Notes: generated by a model not told the origin, from the sequence alone. A DNA stretch of 64,000 bases from Hyaloperonospora brassicae (GCA_947650285.1 CANTFL010001489.1:124001-188000), one strand, 5' to 3'. Shown: positions 1 to 11,025, counted from the first letter of the stretch. A program made the numbers and translations.

Positions 1-793
1 CAGTGTTCGGTGCGAGACGAGTGGAAGTCGACAACGGGTCGTGTGGTCAAGCAACAAGTTGCTGCAAACGGCACGTAAGAGTTCCAGTATAAGTGATGTC
101 ACACCTGTTTCGCTATGATTCTTCCCGAGTGGTACCTCGTTGCTAATGACAGTCTCCGAGACGTTGTCGTGACTGCCTCGTATGGCGGCAAAGATGCCCA
201 CTTACGTGCCACTTGTATACGTGCAATAGCACAGGATCGCAAGTCTGACGTTGCATACCTGCGCGCCTGTGGCGGTCTCTTGATCTTTTCGACAACAATC
301 GTCGCAAACACTTTACACAGACGCACATGTGCGTCGTACTACATGCAGTTGGCCCGTGACTTTCAGTCTTGCACAAACCCACGCAGCACGTCATCTGCTC
401 AGACGCCTACTTCGGACCCAACGCAGCTTTCCAGCTCCCTCTGTGCATGTGTTGGCTCTCTCAGCCTCTTGCTATCGCCAACTAAAGCTTGCGAGGTACG
501 TGGACCATTCCACCTGACACAGTAGAGCTCCAAGCAACGGCGTCCGTTTTCACTGGACACTGCTGCTGCTGCTGCTACAGCTCCTGTGCACTGGTCAAAC
601 ACACACAACACACAGTCGGCACGCAACGCCCGCTCATGCATCAAACAAATAATTTATAGATTAATCTGCGGCTTGAAACGCAGCAGGCAGCTGAGCCCGA
701 CGCTTTCGCCTACTCTCGTCGTTGATCACCCGCCATCGCAGTACCAAGTGGCTACCCACGACTTCGTAATTTCGCGTGCGTAAGTAGCCCGTG
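1..793. other. Intergenic, no gene recognised
   Basis: No convincing coding region. The longest open frames lack recognisable domains and have composition like their shadows on the other strand. A short CTG/TGC microsatellite lies at 561-577. This is the downstream flank of the PH-domain gene on the minus strand, so its 3' UTR probably ends here. Confidence 0.5.
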
Positions 794-1461
794 TCACCTC
801 ACGGGCTCTTGGCGCCATAGTATCGGAGTGTTCAGGTGCTTTGCGCCTACTGCGTCGTCATACGTCAAGTCGCTGCTGGACCGAGGGCTCATGTTCATCT
901 TGCGCAGTATCAGGTCCGTCACCCGCAGCAGCCTGAGCTCCAGACGGTACATGATCATGAGCATCCGTAGGGCTTTGGCTTCGTCGTCAAAGGCCGAGAT
1001 CACGGTCGTGTCCCTCCAATTGCGCCGATGCCACGTGTTGAGCGCTCGCATCCACTTGTACTGAACCTCCGGTGTCGACGCGCCCAGAATGATCCGCGTG
1101 CGTCGAAAGTGCTTAATCGAGCGGTCCGTGTCGTGCACCGAGCGCACGGGGCTCAGCTCGACGCAGAAGCGGTTGGGCGTGAGGCTGTGGTCCACGGGTT
1201 GCACCACTACGCGATGTCTCGTGAGGAAGAACTGACCCATCCAGCGTCCCTCCTTCTTGTCATAGAACTGCAGCAAACCGCCTTTGAGCTCAAAGTACAG
1301 CGGGTCCTACGAAAGCAAAGGCGCACGAAAGACGAGTCAATGGTCAGTGTTCGAGCCCAAGGGCACAACGACAAAAGAGCGAGGGCGAGCTGCCTGCCGT
1401 ACGTACGTACCGCCTGTCGCCCCGCGTCGTGTAGCAGCAGATACCCTTCGTAGTCCGCCAT
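794..1461 (-). CDS. Small PH-domain protein, two exons
   Basis: Two exons on the minus strand, 1411..1461 and 794..1306, joined across a 104-nt intron. The donor is GCG|GTACGT and the acceptor TTTCGTAG|GAC, in phase 0. The product is about 187 aa. It opens with MADYEGYLLLHDAGRQA and continues DPLYFELKGGLLQFYDKK, the first strands of a pleckstrin-homology domain. The closing helix contains the conserved Trp (VQYKWMRALNTW, about residues 95-106). A C-terminal tail of about 75 aa has no recognised domain. PH domains bind phosphoinositides or partner proteins at membranes; ligand and role here are unknown. The start is the ATG at 1459-1461, the only one that keeps the first PH strand. No signal peptide or membrane segment is visible. 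The family call is firm, the function open. Confidence 0.8.
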
Positions 1462-2888
1462 GGCAACTCGAACGCTCGTGATCGCTCTTGTCGGTCAGAA
1501 TGTAAAGTGTGACGCTCAGGAGAGCGATCGAAAAGCAAGCGGCACGTTACGTGCTGCAGCTCGGGCCACTCGCCTGTCCCAAGTCGGTCCGAGTCTGGTC
1601 AGTGATGGAGACGCGGCCGATTTCTGGTCGTCTACCGGAGGGCAATCGGGCGCGACGTTGGCGGTCTAAACTTGACAGCAGTCGCCACGTTATAGACACG
1701 ATCGGCTTTGCTCTGTCGTTTTTGACCGCAGAGGCAGAGGCCGTCACGAGAGCGTGTGGAGACGGGCGAGCGCTTTCGATGTCAAGGCCGCCCGAGCCAA
1801 CGGAGAGAGAGAGAGAGATGGGGTCTAGAGACTGGACGGGATCAGGTCCCGCCGATCTTGCCGGACGCGACCAGAGGAGACGCATCCGTCCAGCAGAAAG
1901 TACAGTCCACGCGACCCGTTTTCACTTCATGTGTGACACGCCGCAGCAGCAGCATGTATACGTGGTATACATGCACGCACAGGCGCCTGTCTGCCGAGCG
2001 ACCGTTGCATCGAAGAGGTGGCGCGTTGGCTCACGAGTGTTTGTTTCTCTGCTTGTGTGGTTCATTGCTTGGGTCGAGAGAGTTTGTTCGTTACGTGCGA
2101 CTCGTTCCCGAGTTGAAAAAGAAAAAGAAGAAGAAGAAGAAGACGGAACGCGGTGAAGTTCAGCAGCTCGTACACTCGTTCGTGCGAGAAATGACAGGTG
2201 GCGTGCGCTCTCGAGTCCAACTGATCGCTCCTGCGCTCTCTCTGCTGCTGTCTACGCAATGGATTGCCACTGTAACTGGGCCTGACGTCAAGTGCAGGTA
2301 GCTCTGGCAGTTCACGGAGTGCGTGCAAGCACACTGTTGTTGCTTTGTGGTCAACTGTTTGGACGGAAATGATGCGCGAGCTGCGCGGTAAACGACGCAC
2401 AACGCGGCAACGGCACGTCGACAGACACGCGCGATACAGCGACTGTCAATCGTAGCAACTGGAGCTTCTGCAACTGCTCGGGCACGAGCGAACGCAGCTA
2501 CCAAGAGGTCCTTCGAGACGGACTGCGTCAAAATGCAGCGCATCAGACGCTACTGTCGAGTTCCACACGACAACAGCGTCAAGCGCGGCGTCTGATCGCA
2601 TCAATCCACGATCGCCGCTTGTCGTACTCTCTCGCTTACGCGTCGGTGTCGTGGTCGCTGTTGTTTGACCGACCACGGGGTTGTCCATCGGCACGCGCTT
2701 TTCGTCGCAAAGTCGCCATCAAAGCGAGAAAAAGAGCTCTTGTGTCCATTCGAGCGCGTGCCAATCGAAACTCGTGTGAACACTCCATTGCCAGTCGCAC
2801 CGCTCGTGCCAGTCGGAAGTTTCGTGCCAGCTGAGCAAAAGTGCCAACCAGTCGGAACCCTCGCGTAGAGGTGCAAGTCGAAAGGTGG

Positions 2889-2948
2889 CATCATCATCAT
2901 CATCGTCACCATCATCATCATCGTCACCATCATTATCATCATCATCAC
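2889..2948. repeat. ATC/GAT trinucleotide microsatellite
   Basis: Runs of (ATC) interrupted by GTC and ATT, followed by a short TCG run at 2950-2961. In one frame it reads as polyhistidine, in the other strand as polymethionine, which explains spurious open frames over it. Confidence 0.95.
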
Positions 2949-3308
2949 CTTCGTCGTCGTTCCGTCCGTCGCGAGCTTAGTCAGCTGAGGCGAGGGCAAG
3001 TCTGGCCCGGCATTACACACGTGGTGGCACTGCACATGCAATCGCGCGACGCCGTGGTCCGCCTCCCGCCCCTTCCGCTTTGCACTTTGCCACTCGCCCC
3101 GCGTTTCTAACGCCGTTGCTTGCGCCCGCCTCGAGCTGTCCAACGGCCGCCTGTGCCCTTATTGCACTCACTACCAACCTCCTGTTGTCGTTGTCGTCGT
3201 TGTCGTCGTAAAACGTTGCGCTCTCGCCGCTAATTCCTCCCACTGCAGCAGCTAAAACACCGCCCGCCGCCGACCATCACTCTTCCCCCACCCCCGCTGT
3301 CCCGCCGC

Positions 3309-3365
3309 CGACCATCACTCTGTCGATCGACCATCACTCTGTCGACCGACCATCACTCTGTCCGC
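3309..3365 (+). repeat. 19-bp tandem repeat, about three copies
   Basis: The unit CGACCATCACTCTGTCGAY is repeated at a 19-bp period, and a diverged extra copy starts near 3270. It lies just upstream of the probable transcription start of the FYVE-START gene. Confidence 0.85.
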
Positions 3366-3402
3366 GCCCGCCCTCGGTCTCTTCAGTCTCTCTCTCTCTC
3401 GC

Positions 3403-3415
3403 TCGCTCATTGTTG
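3403..3415 (+). promoter_or_regulatory. Possible oomycete initiator of the FYVE-START gene
   Basis: GCTCATTGTTGAA resembles the oomycete initiator (YCAYTYY, usually inside GCTCATTYY) except for a G at one pyrimidine position. It follows a CT-rich stretch and lies about 75 nt before the ATG at 3487, a normal distance for oomycete core promoters. Inferred from motif and position only. Confidence 0.4.
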
Positions 3416-3446
3416 AAAAGCCAGTCTCTATCCCAGTGGACCCCTT

Positions 3447-3475
3447 GACCGACCGACCGACCGACCGACCGCTCG
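3447..3475 (+). repeat. (GACC)n tetranucleotide repeat in the 5' leader
   Basis: Seven GACC-type units lie about 12-40 nt before the ATG at 3487. A repeat of the same sequence and orientation relative to transcription precedes the MFS transporter gene (33042-33075). Confidence 0.9.
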
Positions 3476-3486
3476 TTCGCTCTCTC

Positions 3487-5093
3487 ATGTGCGTGCGCCC
3501 GCTGCGCACCGCGCGCACGGAGCGCGGCCGGCCGGCCAAAGCCGCCACGTCGCCCTGCGCGCTCCGCCCGCGCTCGAGCTCCAACGTGTCGACGGCCTCG
3601 AGCAGCTGGTCGGCCACGTCGGTCGCCGCGTCGGCGCCGCGCGACACCGTCTCGGGCCGCTGGCTCGACGACGCGGCCGCGCGCGTCTGCGGCAAGTGCG
3701 CGCGCGGCTTCTCGCTGGTCAACCGCCGCCACCACTGCCGCGTGTGCGGCGAGATCTTTTGCCACGCGTGTTCGCGCACGCGGCTCGTGCTCGCGACCAG
3801 CGCCGACGAGATCCCGCGCCGCCAGCGCGTGTGCGACGTGTGCGTCGGCCGCACGTCGATGCGGCCCCCACGGTGCGAGTCGGACGACGCGGCGTTTGGG
3901 CCCGCGACGTGGCCATCCGACGCGACGAGTGCGGACAGTGCGCTGCACAGTGCGCTGCAGTCGCAGCGGCGAGAGCCGCAGCTGCTTGGGACGGACGACA
4001 CACTGCAGCGGGTCCGGACAGTGCCGACGACAGCGAGCAAGCGGACGTGCAGTACGAGCAGCAGCAGCAGTAGCAGTAGTTCGAGTGTCGCGGCGGGTGT
4101 GGCATCGGCCGTGGCGTTTGGTGCCGCGCTGTGGTCGCTGAAGGACGTTGTGGCGTGGACGAACGTGGCGCTGTGGATTCTGGTGGCTGCTGCGCTGAAG
4201 AACGTGCTGGACGTGGCGGTGCGGCTCCGTGGCGCGGCGCGGTTGGCCCGCAGCGCGGGAATGAGTGGCGACGTGGACGATGCCGAGCAGGTGTTTCGTG
4301 GCATGGACGTGGACGCAGTGGACGCGCGCGGCGGTGGGGAGCCAGTGGACCGCGGGGGGAGGAGAAGAGGGACAAGTATGCGGGCGTGGCGATTACGGCC
4401 GCACAGAGTGACGAGCTCCTTGCGAGTGCGCGGCGCGCGCTGGATACAGTCGTGGACTTGGCCACTATCGACGTGACGCGCGACGCGGCGTGGACAGAAG
4501 AGATCCCGACGGTCGACGATGTAACGATCTACTCGCGCGATGGCAAACCGTCGCGCATTTACAAGTGCGAGACGGAGCTCGCGCTCTCGCCGGACGAGCT
4601 GTTTGACGAGCTGTATACGAACTTGGAGACGAGCAATGTCTGGAATGTGACGGCAGCCGAGAGCAACATTGTGTGCCAACTGGACGAGACAACGGACCTC
4701 GTGCACTTGACGTCGGCGCCTGCGCTGGGCGGTATGATTACGAGTCGTGACTTTGTCAACACGCGCACGTGGCGGCGTCAAGAAGATGGCGGCTATGTGA
4801 TTGCCAATAGCTATGCTGGAAAGAACATTTTGAAATCGCAGAAGGGCATTACGCGTGGCGAGAACGGACCGACGGGCTGGATCATTCTGCCGCACCCGAC
4901 GTCTGCGTTTAAGAGCCGACTTATTTGGATCCTCAATATGGATATCAAGGGCTACTTTCCGTCCAGCGTCATCCGCAAGGGCTCTATTGGTGAGATGTCT
5001 TGCTTTGTGCGCAATTTGCGTCAGCATATCTTGCACAGAGCAGCTGCTACGGGCGAGCACGTTCGTGAACGTGTGTCGTCCACCGGGCAGTAA
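3487..5093 (+). CDS. FYVE - two-TM - START lipid-binding protein, with one frame break
   Basis: The reading frame opens at the ATG at 3487. It encodes a complete FYVE zinc finger at about residues 55-125: WLDD, then C-x2-C, the basic patch RRHHCRVCG, and the closing RVC..C, so PI3P binding is expected. Ser-rich sequence and two hydrophobic segments follow (about 4085-4140 and 4143-4235), probably a membrane hairpin. The downstream part, in another frame (to TAA at 5093), is a START domain of about 210 aa, including the stretch IPTVDDVTIYSRDGKPSR. The frames meet at a G6 run at 4354-4359, and restoring colinearity needs one extra base there. No plausible intron spans the junction. This may be a single-base deletion, a sequencing error or true inactivation. 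Both domains look otherwise well conserved, which favours an error or a very recent lesion. FYVE plus START suggests lipid sensing or transfer at endosomes. Confidence 0.8.
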
Positions 5094-6730
5094 CTTATAT
5101 GGAGTTGTCCCAGCATCGTGCGAGACCTGTCTATGATTGAGGGATGTCCCATATGAGCGGACAGCCAGGCAAGCAACAAGCGGAGTTAGCGGATGGAACG
5201 CACTCGTTGCTTGCTCTGGTACTAAGCTCTGGTACGAGCTCGGTGGATTTGGGTCTCGTCTATTTGTGTTCGTTCGTGGAGCCGTTGCGCTCAGGGCAAG
5301 TGTGATGAAGTACTTGCGATCCCTACTACACTCAAGTGAGGCCACGCGAGGCGACAGAAAGCATGAAGCCCGCGAGCGTCTCCTCCCATCGCGTCTTCCG
5401 TGTGCTCAGCGGAATGCAGTCGGCAGACGCGATATACCTGACAAACTTACATTTTGCGTGACCTGGTTGCTCTCTAATTTTGTAGGCCAGGACGATACAG
5501 TAAAGAATACTATCCTTATTTTTCATGCTACCGAGTGGTGTATCCAGGCGCGGTAGCGATAGTGTCTTGTGCGGGGATAGAGTCGCCAAAACAACTGGCG
5601 TCGTCCGAGTTGCTCTACACGTCTGCATCCGTCTCGGTACTTTGTGCGCTCTTGTGTATACTGCTAGAACAAATTGAGGAACGAAGCAGGTACGTTCGAT
5701 TGAGGCAAATGCCAATGACCGACGGTGTTTCCTGAGACCGTGTCGAGATCCAGAGCGGCTTCACGATACCAACGGCTTGTGTACCATGATCATGCAATGA
5801 CCGGCATGCATCCCCGCGAGAGCTATTCGGTGATGACAGGTCAACTGGTCTTTGTTTTCTGGCGCTTTCTTCAGCTAGAGCGTCTCTGGCTTCGCTTCTG
5901 CGTCTGTAATTTGAAGCTTGCACGACAATCGATCTGTTCCTCATTGCAAGTGTGCACCTCTTCGATCGTAGCTTGCTAACGGGAATGATCACGCAGAAAG
6001 CTGAGGATGTAGGGACAGACGCTAACAATGTCGCAGACTAACAAGTCACCGGCTGCGATCGCCGATCGAGTAACTCACATGCTGAGATCAATGACAAGGT
6101 AGAACTGGATCGAGCTGTGACGTACAGCGTTTGCTACGGATAAAGTGCTGTCTATCACCAAGATGTCCTGAAAGACCTCGAGTTGGACTGAACATAGTCG
6201 ACACTTTTTCGTAGATCTTGTGCTACGCCGAAGCAGTCAGAATGAAAAACCCGCAGCCACGATAAATAATGTTGGGAGTGGCAAGGAGACGCCGCCCTGA
6301 AAACCCTGCGACCGAGACAAGGGTGACGCATGTTGTGAACTGAGCTACGGATTGGTGGGGTCTGTCATGCTTTTGCTTCGCTATGAATAATGCTGAGATA
6401 GTGGAAGAAGACGAATTGTTGTACCCGATGTCTTATAGTACCGTCCAGGAAAAAGTAACATTTCTCAGGAAGACGTAAACCTGCTTGAGATAATAATCTT
6501 CACAAAATGGTCATGAGCGTCCCGTTCCGAAGCCGGGTTCATTTTGTACGGAGTTGACAAGTGCACACCGTTTTTCGATCCGCTCATACCTTTTCCGCTG
6601 GGGTATGAATACGTTTCCATATCCCTACTCACTCCTCACAGAAACGCCCTTTTACGCAGATGATTACTTCTCGGAGGTACTGCACTTTCACCCGCCAAGA
6701 AATGGCTATCGAAGATGATGATGCCTACTA
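5094..6730. other. Intergenic, nothing recognised
   Basis: About 1.6 kb between the START gene and element A. No open frame has a recognisable domain and no clear repeat ends were seen. Sequence becomes AT-richer towards the retrotransposon. Confidence 0.5.
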
Positions 6731-7124
6731 TATAACGGGGCAGCCCATTACATGGAAATTGTCATTTGAGAGATAATGACAATAAAGAATATTATGTTGA
6801 ATATTCTTTTAACAATGTCACCAATAGTAGTGATATTGATGGGTCGACCAAAGAGTCTGTTCATTGGTTGATATCTTGACGATGTCAACCCACCAATCGC
6901 CGCAAGACGCGCGCAATGAGTGGTGACGAGACGTCACCATACACTCAGTTAGATTAGTATAATTAAGTTAAGTCAAACAGAGAGACAGTGGATTAAAGAC
7001 TTAATTATATTAATATAACAGTTCTGCTTTTACCTTATCTACGCTTCCTCGCTTGCCTTGTGTACGTCTGTCGGGTGCGCCAAAACCCTTGCGTTAAGTT
7101 CACGCAAGGGTGTGCCCCGTTACA
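6731..7124 (+). repeat. 5' LTR of element A
   Basis: Begins TATAACGGGG (the expected TG has become TA) and ends CCCCGTTACA, aligning end to end with 14324-14714. Its hairpins include TTGTCATT/AATGACAA (6759-6766 with 6775-6782), AAAGAATATT/AATATTCTTT (6784-6793 with 6800-6809), and CCCTTGCGT/ACGCAAGGG near the 3' end. The AT-rich part around 6955-7020 may contain the promoter; I cannot place the start site. Confidence 0.92.
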
Positions 7125-7126
7125 CC

Positions 7127-7135
7127 TGGTAGCAC
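7127..7135 (+). other. Candidate primer binding site of element A
   Basis: TGGTAGCAC starts 2 nt after the LTR end and is complementary to a tRNA 3' end ...GUGCUACCA. Position and the TGG start fit a PBS. The tRNA is not identified. Confidence 0.45.
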
Positions 7136-7168
7136 TTTGTGGTCCTTCCAAGGACCACAACACCCAAC

Positions 7169-8323
7169 ATGAACATGTTGGATGAAGAAGAAACCTTTCA
7201 CGCCACGCGTAAAGGGTTTACCCATTTGAGTGACATCGAATGGAGTGCGGTAGAACGAATGAGTTCTACCGTAGGCGAGTTCGCCATTAGCGCCATGTTG
7301 GAGTCTCTAGACAGAGACCAACAACATGCCGCGATAGCCAAGTTCATTCAAAATGAACTTGTCGCCGAAAGGGATATAGTAGCCTTGCTTCACCAGCAAG
7401 GCTCTCAACAGGCCGAGCAGTTGAGAGAAATCGGTGCTCAACAGACAGAGCTGTAGGGACAGCAGCAATTCCATGCTGCTGTGGGCGGGACGGCACATGC
7501 GCGTCGTTCCGAAGTCATGAAAGTTGACATCTCCAAGTACAGTGGAGTCCCGGAAGACTCCCTGTTACTATGGTTTGTCGAACTCGACAGAGCCTTAAGG
7601 GCTCGCCGCGTCGAAGATGAGCAAATGAAACTCACATTTGCTCAAACCCACTTGGCAGGACGTGCCAAAACTTGGTCCCTGGGGCTCGAGAGTAGCGACC
7701 CACATGTGTTTAGGTCGCTAGATGACTTCAAGTCCCGGCTCAGACAAACGTTTGAGTCGCCACGGGCTGAGTTCAGGGCTCGTTCAGAGCTCCTGAAACT
7801 CAAGCAGGGTAAGCGTGATGTGCACGCTTACGCTCAACATATACGACTCCTCGCGAGTAGTATAACTGCTAACCCAGTTCATGAACACACGTTGATTACG
7901 GTGTTCGTGCAAGGGCTCGCAGAAGGGCCCGTCAGGAGCCACCTGTTCCGCCTTGAGCTGAATACGCTGGAAGAAGCGATATCAGCCGCGGAACAGGAAG
8001 ACTTTAGCATGAGACAGGCTCATGCTAGCTCAAACTCTTATCGTCCACCGAGACGACAAGAGATCGGAGGTCCAGAACCAATGGACCTCTGCTATGTTGA
8101 GAGCGAGAGACCTCGCTCTTCGAACAACAAGCGATTGCAGAGGTGCAATCGCTGTAAGAAGTTAGGGCACCACGCATACGAGTGTAGTGCTCCACGCCCA
8201 GTACCAAACATTACTGAGCGAAATGGACGACCATTCGCCAGAAAGGGCAATGGGCGTGGGTCCAGCGCTGTTGCGAAGCCGCAACAGCGAGACGGACCAT
8301 CAAAAAATGGTCGGGGTCAGTAG
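7169..8323 (+). pseudogene. gag of element A, interrupted by one in-frame TAG
   Basis: The first ATG in frame is at 7169. An in-frame TAG at 7454-7456 splits the frame, which then stays open to the TAG at 8321-8323. The central part has the Ty3/gypsy capsid signature: a Trp-containing helix near AGRAKTWSLGLES, then the LKQGKRDVHAYAQHIRLL helix. A CX2CX4HX4C zinc knuckle (CNRCKKLGHHAYEC, nt about 8149-8190) lies near the C-terminus. Gag packages element RNA and forms the particle. The last 20 nt before the stop hold the proposed -1 frameshift signal. An 11-bp perfect inverted repeat with a 2-nt loop (7137-7160) lies just before the start. Apart from the single nonsense codon the frame is clean. 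Whether that codon is read through or is simply a mutation cannot be told here. Confidence 0.85.
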
Positions 8324-8345
8324 GGGCGGAGCGCCCTACTGATCC
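8302..8345 (+). promoter_or_regulatory. Programmed -1 ribosomal frameshift signal, gag to pol
   Basis: The heptamer A AAA AAT (8302-8308) is in the correct gag frame (TCA AAA AAT) for tandem slippage. A 5-nt spacer (8309-8313) is followed by a stem pairing 8314-8325 with 8334-8345. Its core TCAGTAGGG/CCCTACTGA is perfect, giving 12 pairs with one G-U. The gag stop codon lies inside the stem. After a -1 slip the frame is open through the protease. These are the three standard parts of a -1 signal in the standard geometry. Function is inferred. Confidence 0.8.
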
Positions 8346-9267
8346 AGAAACCTCAAGAGAATTTGCAAATCTCTTGACGAAAGTTGCTCCAGATACACAA
8401 TCATTGTGTGCCTCTGCACCTAGTGATGACGTTTCGCTGATCACCTTGAAGTTGGAAGCGACAAATGATTTGTCGCTTCGTGCTCTAGAAGACTGTGGGG
8501 CGTCGAACAACTTTGTTCGTCGCCAGTCACTAGAGGGTCGTAGGCTCAAGTTCGTTGAGCGCGACATTCCCCTCACGAGAATGACGGTGCGCCTTGCAAC
8601 AGGCGCATCGATTACCGTTGAGAAACGTGTAGTAGGAATCCACTACACGTTAGAGGGCGAACAGTACGATGATGACTTCATCGTACTGGATCTGGATGAC
8701 AAATTTGATGTCATCCTGGGATTACCTTGGCTCAGAAGGTACGAGCCAAGAGTGAGCTGGCAGCATCGATCCGTGAAGATGCCTGCCGCTTGTTCATCAG
8801 ATGGCCATTTGATGAACGTCATGGAGCGATCACAAGCGTGTGGATGTACTGCGAGTGAGTGCGATGACCTCACTTGCGGTACGGTAGTTAGCACGACTGC
8901 ACAAGATCACAGTGTAGTTGATCACTACACTGTGGAGAAAGCTTCCGGCGGCTGTACAGAAGTACAGGCTGCGCCGAAGGTCCACCACTCGAATAAGTCG
9001 AGTGGACCGGGACATGGATGCATGTCTAGCGGGCAGCATCCTAGACAAAAGAAACCTGTTGCCTCCAAGGGGCAACATGGAAATACTAGGTCGACTGGAG
9101 AGTCGACCGTAGATGATCGGTGCCTGACTGTGGTTGCACAGCCACAGTCAGAAGACGTAGAGGGAATAAGTCCCCACGTACTTGAGGAAGGAATTCCTCA
9201 AGAGTCACTTGCTGAAGGATTAGGCCTTCAGCAACCTGTGGAAGCAAGTTCCCAGGAAAAAACCTAG
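8302..9267 (+). pseudogene. Protease part of element A pol
   Basis: The pol frame is -1 relative to gag and open from the slip site. A retropepsin-like aspartic protease follows: catalytic motif DCGAS at nt about 8491-8505 (a D-x-G variant), then DVILGLPWL at about 8707-8733, the usual hydrophobic-hydrophobic-Gly flap partner. The protease would cleave the Gag-Pol polyprotein. The frame ends at an in-frame TAG (9265-9267), after which the same frame reopens into the RT, so this is a single nonsense change and not a gene boundary. The roughly 130 codons before the stop have no recognised domain and are rich in short inverted repeats, for example CACAGTGTAGT/ACTACACTGTG (8908-8918 with 8924-8934). 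Confidence 0.85.
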
Positions 9268-10385
9268 ACGTTGAACGTCTTGGTCAATGTCGGATCAAGC
9301 TTAGGCGCTTATACGCTTGATCTGATTGTGCCTCCGAAGCTAACTTCGGAGATATCTCAGTTGCCAACGCTAGAAACGAAACGGTTCTTGCGTGATCTGC
9401 GTAGTGGCAAAGTCAAGCAGATCTGCATACTCGTCACAGAGGATGAGTATGTGGCCGATATTCGGTCGGCAACAGTATTTGCTGAGAACGAACGGGTTCT
9501 CAGCAGCTCATCGATGGACGAAAGTGTCCTCGATGAGAAGACTCGGATTGAGCGATACGCGTCTCAATCCTGGGAGTCACTTCAGGCAAATCCTTTGTAC
9601 AAGGATTTGATCGAATTCAGGGATGTGTTCCCTGAATCCGTACCGTGCGAGTTGCCTAAGGACAAAGGCGCTAGGCACGAGATCGAGCTCAAACCGGGCT
9701 CGAAATACTGTGTCATAAAGCAGTGGCCACTGCCTCGTGAACAAGTACTAGCGATCGACAAGTTCTTTGCCGATCGCTTAGCAGCGGGCCATGTGAGGGA
9801 ATCAACATCCCCTCACAGCTCTCCGACCTTCTGTGTGCGAAAGGCCACAGGAGGGTGGCGGATAGTGCAGGCATTTAACAAATTGAATGCTGCAACGGTA
9901 CCGGCTCAGACGCCGATACCGAGGAAGGACGTAATCATAGATGGTATGTCATTGAGTACCATCTTTTCGTCCATGGATCTGATGGATGGATTCTATCAGA
10001 TCCTCATGCGTGAACGGGACATCCCGTTCACGGCAGTGAGCACCCCCAGCGGGATGCTATGGGAGTGGCTAGTTATGCCACAGGGGCTGAGCAATGCCCC
10101 TGCAACATTCAACAAATGTGTCACAAATCTGTTGAGACCGGTGCGTGATTTCGCATCGAGTTACTTCGACGACGTGTTCGTCCATAGCCGGGATATGGAC
10201 GGAAAGACGGACGTTGAAGTTCACAGAACTCACGTTCGTCAGGTTCTTCAACTTATGCGCAAGCATAAGTTGTACGCCAACCTCAAGAAGTGTATATTCG
10301 CGGCTAGCGAAATACCACTTCTTGGGTGCATCGTGGGTAAACACGGCGTACGCCCTGATCCCGAAACGATCAAGGTCGATCACCG
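9268..10385 (+). pseudogene. Reverse transcriptase part of element A pol
   Basis: Same frame as the protease. Ty3/gypsy RT landmarks in order: HSSPTFCVRKATGGWR, the FSSMDLMDGFYQI motif with the first catalytic Asp, the MPQGLSNAPATF motif, and the catalytic box YFDDVFVHS (nt about 10162-10188; Y-x-D-D form). The connection begins GCIVGKHGVRPDPE, then the frame is lost near 10385. All catalytic aspartates are present. RT copies element RNA into cDNA in the cytoplasmic particle. Upstream, FRDVFPESVPCELPKDKG is the usual entry to gypsy RT. Confidence 0.9.
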
Positions 10386-11025
10386 ACTAGCCAGTGCCAG
10401 TCGATGTCAAGGGACTAAGGAAGTTCCTTGGTCTTGCGGCGTACTTGCACAAGTACTCGCGCAACTACGCCGAGATGACTGTTCATCTTTCTTGCTTGCT
10501 CAAGAAAAATGTCAAGTGGTCATGGAACGCTGAGTTCCAGCGTTCCTTTGAGGGTATCAAGCAAAGCTTGATGCAATCGCCGATCTTGGCGATTGCAGAT
10601 CAGGACAGACCGTTTCATGTGGTTTGTGACGCCAGCGATTTTGCGATCGGCTGTGCGTTAATGCAGTTCGACGCAATTGGCGCGGAGCGCGTCATCTGTT
10701 ATCATATGCATCAGCTGCAAGCAGCTGAGCGCAATTACTGAGTGCATGACTAGTAAGCCCTTGCCATGAAGTATGCACTGGCTAAGTTCCGGGCCTATCG
10801 ATTGGGAGATAGACCGTTCATGGTCTATACGGACCATGCGTCATTACGCACGGCCGTAAACAGCCCACACCTCTCGCAAAGAATGGCGAAGTGGCTGTCT
10901 TTCTTCGCGGAGTATAACTTCTCCGTGTAGTATAAACCGGGACGACTCAATGTCGTCGCGGATGCTCTTTCGCGCCGGCCCGATTTCGAGCCGGACGCAC
11001 AATCCAACAGTGAGGATAAGCCCAC
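10386..11025 (+). pseudogene. RNase H part of element A pol, broken
   Basis: The frame shifts by one relative to RT. It reads GLRKFLGLAAYLHKYSRNY (connection), then FHVVCDASDFAIG with the first catalytic Asp. Three stops interrupt it at 10739, 10751 and 10754, and a fourth at 10928. Beyond them VYTDHASLRTAVNSPHLSQR and YKPGRLNVVADALSRRPD (nt about 10820-10990) are recognisable as the end of a gypsy RNase H. In an active element it degrades RNA in the hybrid. Confidence 0.85.

Larger units (their letters stand above)
1462..3486. other. Intergenic region between divergent PH and FYVE-START genes, microsatellite-rich
   Basis: About 2 kb between two divergently transcribed genes, so it should hold both promoters. 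Open frames here are low-complexity translations of simple repeats (His, Met and Lys runs) and are not supported as genes. Simple repeats are GA at 1803-1817, GAA at 2115-2142, ATC at 2889-2948, TCG/GTT at 3187-3209, three copies of a 19-bp unit containing CCATCACTCTGT at about 3309-3365, and GACC at 3447-3475. Confidence 0.6.

Noticed and set aside
1509..2156. 215-codon plus-strand frame in the 5' intergenic region
   Set aside because: No domain, simple-repeat tail, and overlapping open frames on the other strand.
2601..3143. Open frames with long His or Met runs
   Set aside because: They are translations of an ATC/GAT microsatellite and overlap on both strands.
3315..5345. 676-codon minus-strand frame across the FYVE-START gene
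   Set aside because: Shadow of the GC-rich plus-strand gene; low-complexity Arg/Ala/Ser sequence without domains, while the plus strand has clear FYVE and START domains.
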